Assembly (NCBI RefSeq): GCF_017743865.1
Contig: NZ_JAGHRJ010000005.1
Span: 310,001 to 374,000, forward strand
DNA: 64,000 nucleotides
Origin: Labrenzia sp. R4_2
Lineage (GTDB): Bacteria > Pseudomonadota > Alphaproteobacteria > Rhizobiales > Stappiaceae
Direction of reading: 5' to 3'
This document shows, piece by piece, positions 16,629 through 24,746 of this stretch; the first letter of the stretch is position 1, and every line of letters starts with the position of its first letter. A program made the position numbers and the translations under genes. The notes below the pieces were generated by a model. That model did no database searches. It worked only from the letters and a program-made list of their open reading frames with translations, and was not told the DNA's origin.

Positions 16629-17117
16629 TCAGATCTCGCCGCGGGCGCGCAGACTGACCTCCCGGCCGATGCCGACGATGATATGGTCATGCAGCGTCAA
16701 GCCCAGAACCTGGCAGCCCTTTCTGATTTCCTTCGTCATCGTGATGTCGGCGCGCGAGGGCTCGGGATCGCCGGACGGATGATTGTGGACCAGGATCAGC
16801 GCGGTGGCGTTGAGTTCGAGACCGCGCTTCAGGACCTCCCTTGGATAGACCGGCACGTGATCGACGGTTCCGGTCGCCAGACACTCATCCGAAATGAGCC
16901 TGTTCTTCTTGTCCAGATAAAGCACATGAAACCGCTCGACCTCGCCGCGGATGGTAAGGGCGCAATAGTCGAGCACCGCCTGCCAGGACGACAGGACCGG
17001 GTTCTGGTTGAGGTGGCGCAGCAGAATCTGGCGCGCTTCGTAAATAACCACCCGCTCCTCAGCCGAGATTGGTGCGTGCTGCGTTTCCATGGCAAATGTC
17101 TTCTGATGCCGGGTCAT
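16629..17117 (-). CDS. radC-like: RadC-like JAB-domain protein (DUF2466)
   Basis: This 162-aa protein starts at ATG 17117 with GGGAG eight bases upstream. It carries the full RadC/MPN signature: the HxHx...D zinc site in ALILVHNHPSGDPEPSRADI (about residues 113-132), preceded by EVERFHVLYLDKKNRLI and HVPVYPREVLKRGLELNA and followed by LGLTLHDHIIVG. It lacks the N-terminal UPF0758 helix-hairpin-helix of chromosomal RadC, as element-borne copies often do. The metal ligands are intact. Function is unknown; it sits in the replication/maintenance block of the ICE and has its own structured leader. Confidence 0.92.
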   Translation of the reverse strand: MTRHQKTFAMETQHAPISAEERVVIYEARQILLRHLNQNPVLSSWQAVLDYCALTIRGEVERFHVLYLDKKNRLISDECLATGTVDHVPVYPREVLKRGLELNATALILVHNHPSGDPEPSRADITMTKEIRKGCQVLGLTLHDHIIVGIGREVSLRARGEI

Positions 17118-17205
17118 GGTCTGGTCTCCCGACGGGCAGCAGGCCCCTTGCCAATGCTCACAACCCGTCACGAGGAACCGCGCCGCCCTCTTCCTCTGAG
17201 AGCGG
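17118..17205 (-). promoter_or_regulatory. Structured leader of the radC-like gene (leader copy C)
   Basis: Read leftward it begins CAGAGGAAGAGGGCGGCGCG, then CGTGACGGG, a 28-nt spacer and CTGCCCGTCGGGAG, with GGGAG as the ribosome site. It is the same architecture as copies B and D. Confidence 0.65.
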
Positions 17206-17235
17206 CGCAGACCCGTAAAGCACTGCAGCCAGAAT

Positions 17236-17640
17236 TCAGGCGTTCCGGTTTTCCGCATCCACGGAATTCCTGTTGCGCACATCATCGCTTCGATGCCGGG
17301 CATAAAGCATGCGCTCGGCCGCGCGGATGCTGCCGGCTTGACGGGCCGCTTCCGCCCAGACCGAGACCGGCACGTCGGTCTGAAACAGGATGTCGCGCTC
17401 GATCCCCATGCCGAAGGGCAGCCGGATGGATTCCAGGTCCCCCAGCGAGAAATGCCCAAGTTCCGGATAGCCGAGATCAGCAAGGCCGAACAGAATGTCG
17501 CCGTCAGGATCGAGCTCGGTTGCTAGCCAGACGCCTTGGCCGAAAGGATTGAAGAATTTGACGACCGGCACGTGGTCGGCGTCGCGCTCACGGCCGTTGG
17601 CAAGCAGGCGTTCACGGAGATCGGGAGTCAGGAGGATCAT
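17236..17640 (-). CDS. DUF2958-domain protein
   Basis: This 134-aa protein starts MILLTPDLRERLLANGRERD and continues HVPVVKFFNPFGQGVWLATE, DGDILFGLADLGYPELGHFS and LESIRLPFGMGIERDILFQT. This is the complete DUF2958 domain (about residues 1-110), followed by a basic tail. Its ATG overlaps the stop of the upstream 59-aa ORF by the ATGA arrangement, with AGGAGG just before. DUF2958 genes are frequent in rhizobial ICEs next to radC and ardC; their biochemical role is not known. No catalytic residues can be assigned. Confidence 0.88.
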   Translation of the reverse strand: MILLTPDLRERLLANGRERDADHVPVVKFFNPFGQGVWLATELDPDGDILFGLADLGYPELGHFSLGDLESIRLPFGMGIERDILFQTDVPVSVWAEAARQAGSIRAAERMLYARHRSDDVRNRNSVDAENRNA

Positions 17641-17816
17641 GCCGCCCTCTTGTCGCCAGTGCCGGCGTCGGCGGAACCAGTCTCATCCGAAAGGAAGGAC
17701 TCGATCCAGTCGGCTGCCCGGCTGGCCTCCGGCTCGGCGATGATTTTGTCGGTGATTTCGGAGTAAAGGTTGGTCCGGTTGCTCCGGGCGCCGGATTTAC
17801 GGTTCTGTTTGGACAT
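17637..17816 (-). CDS. Short ArdC N-terminal-like protein (59 aa)
   Basis: This 59-aa ORF reads MSKQNRKSGARSNRTNLYSE, then ITDKIIAEPEASRAADWIES, and ends SADAGTGDKRAA. The RTNLYSEITDKIIAE stretch matches the start of ArdC/DUF1738 antirestriction proteins, which bind ssDNA, but the body of ArdC is absent. It has its own structured leader (GGAG, ATG at 17816) and overlaps the DUF2958 start, so it is probably translated, perhaps as a coupling peptide. A decayed copy of this same leader and ORF lies at 44372-44590. It could be a stable truncated paralogue or a remnant. Confidence 0.65.
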   Translation of the reverse strand: MSKQNRKSGARSNRTNLYSEITDKIIAEPEASRAADWIESFLSDETGSADAGTGDKRAA

Positions 17817-17905
17817 CGCGGGTCTCCGCGACGGGCGCTGGAGGTTTCTCCTCCGGTCCTCATCCCGTCACGGCAAACCCGTCCGCACTCTCACTCTCAA
17901 AGGGG
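17817..17905 (-). promoter_or_regulatory. Structured leader of the ArdC-N-like ORF (leader copy D)
   Basis: Read leftward: TGAGAGTGAGAGTGCGGACG, CCGTGACGGG, a spacer containing its own CCGGAGGAGAAACCTCC stem, then CCCGTCGCGGAG with the ribosome site, then ATG at 17816. The arms are CCGTGACGGG and CCCGTCGCGG (one G-T pair). Confidence 0.7.
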
Positions 17906-17997
17906 GCGTTGCGGGGGATTCCCCCGCTCGAAGGGGTCGGCCAAGACTACAGGCTCGGTCGCAGGGGAAGGCTTTCCCCTCCATCTTCTTCGAGCGG

Positions 17998-20900
17998 TCA
18001 GCTACTTGCGATTACCTTCAGCCGCATGGCACGCGTCTCAAGGAGATAGGTTTCCACGCTGGCTAGTAGATGCAGCCCTTCCTCTGTGACGGCCGCTCGC
18101 GACAGTCCAGGCTGAACAATGCGCACATCGAATTCGTAGCGATAGTCCTGCCAGCTCGCTTTCAGCTTCTTGAGGAAGGCGGCCGTTCCATGTTCGAAGC
18201 GGGAAGTCTGGCCCTTCTCGAGGCGCAACTTCTCCCGCTTCAGCATATGAATGAACATTCGATTGGGACGATCACGCCAGCGGGCGGATTTTTGGGCCTG
18301 CCCGCACACTTCATAGAGATCTTTCACCCGTGCACCAGGCGTGTCGGAACTGGAATATTTGCAATGGTGAAGCGTCACCTGCACCAGACCTTCAGTTATT
18401 CGAAGAGTGACCACATCCGCGATCTCGCCGGCGCCGTCATCGTCGAAAATGAGGTCATATGCGTCACGCTCTGCGAGCAATGTCTCGATGACGCGTCGCT
18501 GCACCGAGTCGGCACGCTTCTCAGGTCCCTGCGCCTCGGCGCGGATATTGGTTTTCGACCAATCCCAGGCCTCGATCCGGTCGTTGGGATAGGGTTCGAC
18601 CACGACGCCTTCAGGCAGGGCATAGAGGTGGCTGTAGATCAGCAGTGAGCCATCTCCAAAGTCGATCTGCGGGGAATCCTCGCCGAAGGATTCCGACAGC
18701 GGTTTCACCTTGCCGCTGACCTTTATGGTTGTTTTCGGACCAGAGCGCTGCGGATAGCGGGCGACACCTTCGGCAAACACGATTTCGAATTCGGCGATAT
18801 GGGTGTCGCTGCGCACAGCGAAGCGCAACGGACCCGTGCGTTCATGATCCAGCAGCTCGATGTCGCATTCGGCGAAGGCTACGGGCTCGGCGCCGAAACT
18901 GATTTCTATCCGGTCCTCGATTTGCGTCAGCAGCGATTCAGGCCAGTGGATCGCGACCGGCGGCACATTTGGGCGTTCGCTGATCTGGCGAGGTCGCATC
19001 GCGCTCTTGAAGACGCCATCGGTGGTGATCCCTGGATCGTTGACGGCCTTGCCGATATCCGCGCACCATTCGACCCAGTCAGTCAGATCACGAACCCGCG
19101 AAATCGACCAGAACTTGCCTTTGGCTGAACAGCCACGAGAGGCGGGAACGCCGTCGAGGAACCCGGTTGCGAACACGTTGTTCTTGATGCGCGACTGGGA
19201 CTTCGCCGTGTCGAGTCCGTCGGCGACATCGACACCCATATACATGGAGTAGCGGACACCGCGTCCCTGATGGTGCGTCAGGCCAAGATTGCGCAGGATC
19301 AGGCGATTGAACCCGTGCAGGCTGCGGAACACCTCCTCGCCCTCGACCCGGCGTGTGGCCTCACCGCAGACCGCCTTGGCCAATCGGTCATACGGTCCCT
19401 TGATTGAGCTGCTGATATAGAGGAGCTGACTATCGGGATCCCAATGCATCATGTGCAGGTCCCAGGTGACATTGGTCGCGTGCTGGGCCGTGGTCCAGCC
19501 GGCCTGCTCTTCGGAGCGGGTGACGAAGATGGCGACACGCTGGTGTGGGTTAACCTTCATGCCGAGATAGACGCCGGGACTATACAAGTCCTCGGCCCGC
19601 AAAGGCTCCCAACCATTGCAATTGGTGCGATAGACGACGGCGTTCATCTTCGGTTCAAGCGTCTGCAGCGGAATGTCGCTCAAGTCGCCTACAAAGCCCT
19701 TGAACATCTCGGAACGGCGGACCTGCCGGTCGATCTTCGCGGTGCTGAGTGCCTCAACCAGTGCGTTCCAGTCGGCATCCTCCGCATAGAGCTTGGCCAG
19801 TGAACGATCAATGTCGTCAATGCCGGTGTTGGCGATGACGGTGGCGTCGCCGAGGCGCGGATCCTGGCGGGTGAAGCGGCCGACAAACTGGATGGTGACG
19901 GCTATGCTCTTGTGCGGATCGTGCAGGGCGGCGATCTTCAGTTCCGGCAGATCGAAACCTTCGCCAAGCATGTCCACGCAAACGATGATCCGGCTCTCGA
20001 AGCGCCGCAGAGCGGCAAGGTTTGCACGACGTTCACGGATCGACTGCTGGCTATGAACGATGACCGGACGAAGTTCCGGGTACATCTCGCTGTAAAGCTG
20101 GTGGAGGGTTCTGGCACGGTCGATGGTCTGACAGCGCGCCATGGCGAGATGGTTGAGGCCGGCGGCCAGATCACCCTGGAGGACTTCACCGAGCTTCTCC
20201 GCGACCGCGAGATCGGCGTCCGCCTGATCGAGCCCGAAAACAGCCTCGAAGCGGATCGGTTTGAAATAGCCTTCGGCCTGCGCCTTCTTGAGCGGATAGG
20301 TGTAGATGAACTCGCCGTCGACGCGCCGGCCGTCCTCACGGAACGGTGTGGCGGTGAACTGGACGATCGGAAGCGGCGGCTCGCGATCGGCGAAGAGACC
20401 CCGAAAGCGGGCCCAGGTCGGGGCACCGATGTGATGAGCCTCGTCGATAAACAGCGCAGAGGCACGTGCTGCCATCCGCTCCTGGACCGCTGCTTCGGCC
20501 CGGCCGGCGATCTGCATCGTCGTGACGATGACATTGGCGCTGTCGAAGATCTCATCCACCTCGGCTACCGTCGTCGGAATGTGCGAAAGGCGCATCACCA
20601 CGGGAAATACTGCCTTGTCTTCCAGGCATTGCTGTTGCCTCAGCACGCCGAAGGTCTCGAATTTGCCCGCGATCTGCTCTCGCAGGGCGTCCGTCGGCAC
20701 CACGACCAGTAGTCTCTCGAAGCGCTGGTGGGCGTTGAGCGCGAGCATGGTTTCCGTCTTGCCGGTGCCCGTCGGCATGACGATGGTGGCCGGATCGCTC
20801 GATCGCGTCGCATGGGCCAAAGCCGCGTGCAACGCGCCGATTTGAGGACGTCGCAGACCGGGCTGGGCTGGCTGCTCACTTTCGGCTGCTCGTCCCTCCC

Positions 20901-21336
20901 GGAGATGAAAGGCGCCTGACCAGGATGCCGAAACCGCTGCCAGCCGTTCGACCCGCGCTTGGCGCTTCAACGTGTCGATGCGGATGGGCAACGCAGTCAT
21001 CCACCGGCCTTTGCCGGCATCGAGTGCTTTGGCGATCTGCGCAGGTTCACTTGCACCGGGGACCAGAAGAATGAGATCCGCCTCCAGCGAGGTGGCAGTC
21101 TTCGCATTGAGAATCTTCAGTGCCTCGCCGGTCGGCAGCGTGGTTTCATGACCCGTCGCACGGCGGATCGAAAAGGGTCGCAGCCGGCAGCGCACGCGCA
21201 GCGGCGGAACCGCCAACTGGCGTATCGGACTTCCCAGGACCTTGCCCTCGATCGCAAGCCGAGCCGGCAGCAGCAGTTCGACCTCGGGATTGAAGAGATC
21301 GTCCTGGGCGGGTTCGGGGCGTTTGCGGGAGGCCAT
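17998..21336 (-). CDS. SF2 DEAD/DEAH helicase, defence-type, with large C-terminal region
   Basis: This 1112-aa protein has a two-domain SF2 helicase core. Walker A is IVMPTGTGKTETMLALNAHQ (about residues 183-202), DEAH is ALFIDEAHHIGAPTW (about 293-307), then IVQFTATPFREDGR and the motif VI region TIQFVGRFTRQDPRLGDATV. The C-terminal half of about 550 residues is unrecognised; it contains DLIFDDDGAGEIADVVTLRI and VQVTLHHCKYSS (about residue 990), which could hide a nuclease-like strand. It is the last gene of the leftward arm, 14 bp after the UvrD-like gene. It probably translocates on DNA with the nuclease pair upstream. Not the R subunit of a standard type I or III system, since no S or M partner is in this arm. 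Confidence 0.85.
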   Translation of the reverse strand: MASRKRPEPAQDDLFNPEVELLLPARLAIEGKVLGSPIRQLAVPPLRVRCRLRPFSIRRATGHETTLPTGEALKILNAKTATSLEADLILLVPGASEPAQIAKALDAGKGRWMTALPIRIDTLKRQARVERLAAVSASWSGAFHLREGRAAESEQPAQPGLRRPQIGALHAALAHATRSSDPATIVMPTGTGKTETMLALNAHQRFERLLVVVPTDALREQIAGKFETFGVLRQQQCLEDKAVFPVVMRLSHIPTTVAEVDEIFDSANVIVTTMQIAGRAEAAVQERMAARASALFIDEAHHIGAPTWARFRGLFADREPPLPIVQFTATPFREDGRRVDGEFIYTYPLKKAQAEGYFKPIRFEAVFGLDQADADLAVAEKLGEVLQGDLAAGLNHLAMARCQTIDRARTLHQLYSEMYPELRPVIVHSQQSIRERRANLAALRRFESRIIVCVDMLGEGFDLPELKIAALHDPHKSIAVTIQFVGRFTRQDPRLGDATVIANTGIDDIDRSLAKLYAEDADWNALVEALSTAKIDRQVRRSEMFKGFVGDLSDIPLQTLEPKMNAVVYRTNCNGWEPLRAEDLYSPGVYLGMKVNPHQRVAIFVTRSEEQAGWTTAQHATNVTWDLHMMHWDPDSQLLYISSSIKGPYDRLAKAVCGEATRRVEGEEVFRSLHGFNRLILRNLGLTHHQGRGVRYSMYMGVDVADGLDTAKSQSRIKNNVFATGFLDGVPASRGCSAKGKFWSISRVRDLTDWVEWCADIGKAVNDPGITTDGVFKSAMRPRQISERPNVPPVAIHWPESLLTQIEDRIEISFGAEPVAFAECDIELLDHERTGPLRFAVRSDTHIAEFEIVFAEGVARYPQRSGPKTTIKVSGKVKPLSESFGEDSPQIDFGDGSLLIYSHLYALPEGVVVEPYPNDRIEAWDWSKTNIRAEAQGPEKRADSVQRRVIETLLAERDAYDLIFDDDGAGEIADVVTLRITEGLVQVTLHHCKYSSSDTPGARVKDLYEVCGQAQKSARWRDRPNRMFIHMLKREKLRLEKGQTSRFEHGTAAFLKKLKASWQDYRYEFDVRIVQPGLSRAAVTEEGLHLLASVETYLLETRAMRLKVIASS

Positions 21337-21350
21337 GGTCGCGTCCCAGA

Positions 21351-24300
21351 CTAAGCCGCAATCGTCTGGGGCGAAGGCGGGACGGTGATCACCGTTCCGC
21401 TCGTCATCAGAACGATCAGGCCCCGTTCAGCACCGGTCATGTCGAGATAGGCAAGCACTTGGGCCCGATAGTGATCGAGTGTCTCCTGGGCGGGATTCAC
21501 GTCGCTCTTCCAGTCGATCACGACGGTTGGCCGACCTTCCGGATCAATTGTAAGCGCGTCCGCGATGCCGGCAGTCGCAACCAGCTCGGCATCCTCTTGC
21601 TGAAGGGCATAGACCGGAAATTCAGCGAGCAATGAGGGACGCAAGGCCGCCACCTCCGACAAGGCCAGCGTTCGCGTAACGCAACCGACCAGTTCCTCAG
21701 GCGAAAGCCCGTTCGCCGGCTCGGAGGCGGGCTCCTCGCCGAGCGCACGGATGAGGTCAGCGGCACGCGCGATGAGAGCCGCGCCGGCCTCGTCGCATTC
21801 CCCTGTCAGAATTTCTTCCATGAGCTTGTGAAGGATAAGTCCACGCGCGCGCCCGCCCTGGAGGGAGGCGGCCGCTTCTGCGTCTGGTGCCGAAGTATCA
21901 GCGGAGCCGATCCATATATCCGGCTCTTCTTCCTGAAGCACCGAACCGGTCGCCGTCTCGTCGCGGCTCGGCGCAAGCCAGGTCAGGTGCATCTGCCTTT
22001 CAGCAATCAAATCAGCCTCAGTGTCAAAGCTCTCCCGTGTCTGGTCGTTTGCGGCATCGCCTGTCACCACGATCGGATCGATCGGCAGATGCGACACGTC
22101 AAGGGGAGGGAGTTCTGTCAGGGACAGGTCCACCAGGCCGATCCAGGCCGACGCTGAAGGCGTGGCGTCGAGCCGCGGCAAGACCAAGAGCTCCCGGGCG
22201 CGGGTTGCCGCGACATACCAGAGCCGAACCCGCTCGCGGTCCAGTTCATCCTTCTCAGCCTGCCGCGCCGCGTCGTAACCGGACGGAGGGACACCCAGAA
22301 CCGGGCAGTAGAAGGTATCAGTCTGGCGATCGGTCACGGCGCTATCAGGCGCCATCACACCTGTCATGGTGTTAATGGGGATGACGACCGGCCATTCGAG
22401 ACCTTTCGCGGCATGCATCGTGTAGAGGGCGACGGCTTCTTCCTGCGCATCAGGCCGGCCTTCCACGGCACGGGCCTCATCCATCCATGCCGCCGTTATT
22501 GTCTCGGAAAAGGCCCGCAGGCCGCGTACTGCATAGCTGACGGCGAGGCTGAGATAGAGATCGACATTGGCAAGCGCTCGTTCTGCCTGACCGCGATGCC
22601 GTTCCAGAAGAACAGGGCGTACCCGAAGGACATCAACGGCCTGCGAAAGAAGATCGTGCGGTGTCGTGCTGTTGGCGCGTTTCTGGAGCGCCTGCAGCCG
22701 CTCGATCACATCGCGCGCCAGCGGATGCATTATTGTCGCCGGGTCGACACCGAGGTCGAGCCACGGGATCCGGTCGGGTTCTTGTTCCGAACGCGGAAGC
22801 GCCCAGACGATGTCCAGGAGTTCCTCTTCGCTGAGCCCGACAATCGGGCCGCGCAGCAGTGCGCCGAGCGCCAGCGTATCACGACGATCGGCGAGAACCC
22901 GCGTGATCGCGATGAGGTCCTGAACTTCCTGCCGACGAAACAGACCTTTACCGGCCTGGGTTGCGACCGGGATGCCACGGCGTTCAAGGGCTTCTTCATA
23001 ACGCCAGAGTTCCGCGCCGGTCGGGGCGAGCAGGGCGATGTCGCCTGGCTGGCAGGGGCGTTGTGCACCGGCTTTGCGATCCCGGACCGGATGACTGCCG
23101 ATCAACCGCGCGCAAAGTTCAGCCACCGATTCGGCTTCGGCGTCGCGTCGCTGCTCGGCGCTGGCCTTGCCGTTCTCGTCAGCAACCGCGATATCGATCG
23201 CCGCGACGCAGACGCCATCATCCGGATCGCTGTGGAAGGGATCGAGCGCTGTGAAGCCGGGCTGGCCATCAGCCGATAGAACAGCCTCGAACCGTTCGTT
23301 GACGAAAGTGAGGATCGAGGCACAGGAACGGAAATTGGTCGAGATCGAAACGAGTCCGTCCACGTCCTGATTCGAGAAGGCCGTGCGGGCCTGGACATAA
23401 GCACCGACATCCGCGCTGCGGAAGCGGTAGATTGCCTGCTTGGGGTCACCGACCAAGAAGAGTGCGCCCGGCCTAATCCGGAAGTTCGTCCAGTCCTTCG
23501 GGTCATCGCCGGGATCACCGCATAGACGCCAAAAGATTTCGGCCTGGAGCGGGTCGGTGTCCTGAAACTCGTCGACCAAGACCTTTGAATACCGCTGACC
23601 GAGCGCCTGTCGCACAATTTCATGGTCACGCAACAGATCGCGCGCGGCGTAGATAAGATCGTCGAAATCAAGCTGGGCGCTGGCGCGCTTGTGCTCGCGA
23701 TAGCGTGCCAGGATTGTGCGTGCTTCATCTATCAATGTCGTCAGGACCTGGCCGGAAACCGCCTGGAGCAGTGCGGTCCACGCGCCACAGCACGCCTCGT
23801 ACAAACCGCTGGCCGTATCGTTCAGCCTGTCACCGTCTGCCTTGGAAAGCCCGGCCTGCTTGGCCGCCGCCGCCCATTTGCCCTTCTTGCGGTAGGCGTA
23901 AAAACTGCCTGCCCCGGTCGTAAGGTCGGGATGCGGACGTGCAACCAGCAGCCCGACGAGTGCGGCGGGCGTGGAACCATCTGCAACGGATGGAAGGGCA
24001 GCCACCATTTCAGAAAAGCGCGCGGCGAAGACCTCCGTTTCCGGCTCATCGACGCCGGCACCTTGCACAAAGGCCGATAGTTCGTCGGCCGCCTGCTGGA
24101 AGGCTTGCAGGTGGCTTGCAAAGAGCATCGCGTCCGGTGCGACCAGATTCCTCGAACGCCGGAGGGCTTCGGCGATCTTATGCATCAGAGCGACGGTCTC
24201 TCCCGGGCTATGCAGCACCATCTCGGCCAGGACACCGCCCTGATCGCCAGACAATCGCTCGCGCAGCCAGCCATCGACGATTTCGAGGAAGTTGAGATCG

Positions 24301-24746
24301 GCCTGGTTGCGATCGATGACCGCTGCGCCCGGATCGATATCAGCTTCCGCCGGGTAGGGCTTGATCAATCGCTGACAGAAGCCGTGGATGGTCGAGCAGG
24401 TGATTTCGTCGATCGCCGTGCTGGCCGAAATCAGATTGTCGCGCTGCGCCGCAGACAGTCCCTCCGGCAGGCCGGCGCGGAGCTCCGGTGCGACATGGCC
24501 GGCGGCGAGATCTTCGACGAAATCGCGGACGCGCAAGAGGAGCTCGCTGGCCGCCAGTTCTGTAAACGTAACCGCGGCGATGGAACTTGGCGCGACACCC
24601 TGCGCCAGCATGACAGCGATCCTGCCGGCCATGACGGCGGTCTTGCCCGACCCCGCGCCGGCCTCCACCAGGATGGACCGGTCGTGGCGGCTGATAGCGT
24701 CACGCCGGGCACCATCATCCTTGAGGACTTCCACGCTGCTCATCAT
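21351..24746 (-). CDS. UvrD/AddA-like helicase-nuclease
   Basis: This 1131-aa SF1 helicase has Walker A in ILVEAGAGSGKTAVMAGRIA (about residues 25-44), Walker B in VLVDEFQDTDPLQAEIFWRL (about 388-407), FLVGDPKQAIYRFRSADV (motif III/IV), and AAKGLEWPVVIPINTM plus VAATRAREL (motifs V-VI). The last 130 residues hold a RecB/AddA-type PD-(D/E)XK nuclease with VVIDWKSDVNPAQETLDHYR. This is AddA architecture, slightly shorter than chromosomal AddA. It overlaps the upstream AddB-like gene by 4 bp, so they are coupled, as addB-addA usually are. Because it lies in a defence island with a third helicase, it is probably a dedicated phage-DNA-degrading machine rather than host recombination repair. Confidence 0.9.
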   Translation of the reverse strand: MMSSVEVLKDDGARRDAISRHDRSILVEAGAGSGKTAVMAGRIAVMLAQGVAPSSIAAVTFTELAASELLLRVRDFVEDLAAGHVAPELRAGLPEGLSAAQRDNLISASTAIDEITCSTIHGFCQRLIKPYPAEADIDPGAAVIDRNQADLNFLEIVDGWLRERLSGDQGGVLAEMVLHSPGETVALMHKIAEALRRSRNLVAPDAMLFASHLQAFQQAADELSAFVQGAGVDEPETEVFAARFSEMVAALPSVADGSTPAALVGLLVARPHPDLTTGAGSFYAYRKKGKWAAAAKQAGLSKADGDRLNDTASGLYEACCGAWTALLQAVSGQVLTTLIDEARTILARYREHKRASAQLDFDDLIYAARDLLRDHEIVRQALGQRYSKVLVDEFQDTDPLQAEIFWRLCGDPGDDPKDWTNFRIRPGALFLVGDPKQAIYRFRSADVGAYVQARTAFSNQDVDGLVSISTNFRSCASILTFVNERFEAVLSADGQPGFTALDPFHSDPDDGVCVAAIDIAVADENGKASAEQRRDAEAESVAELCARLIGSHPVRDRKAGAQRPCQPGDIALLAPTGAELWRYEEALERRGIPVATQAGKGLFRRQEVQDLIAITRVLADRRDTLALGALLRGPIVGLSEEELLDIVWALPRSEQEPDRIPWLDLGVDPATIMHPLARDVIERLQALQKRANSTTPHDLLSQAVDVLRVRPVLLERHRGQAERALANVDLYLSLAVSYAVRGLRAFSETITAAWMDEARAVEGRPDAQEEAVALYTMHAAKGLEWPVVIPINTMTGVMAPDSAVTDRQTDTFYCPVLGVPPSGYDAARQAEKDELDRERVRLWYVAATRARELLVLPRLDATPSASAWIGLVDLSLTELPPLDVSHLPIDPIVVTGDAANDQTRESFDTEADLIAERQMHLTWLAPSRDETATGSVLQEEEPDIWIGSADTSAPDAEAAASLQGGRARGLILHKLMEEILTGECDEAGAALIARAADLIRALGEEPASEPANGLSPEELVGCVTRTLALSEVAALRPSLLAEFPVYALQQEDAELVATAGIADALTIDPEGRPTVVIDWKSDVNPAQETLDHYRAQVLAYLDMTGAERGLIVLMTSGTVITVPPSPQTIAA

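Noticed and set aside
17637..17816. Full-length ArdC antirestriction protein
   Set aside because: Only the N-terminal ~30 residues are ArdC-like; the frame stops after 59 codons and no metallopeptidase-like body follows.
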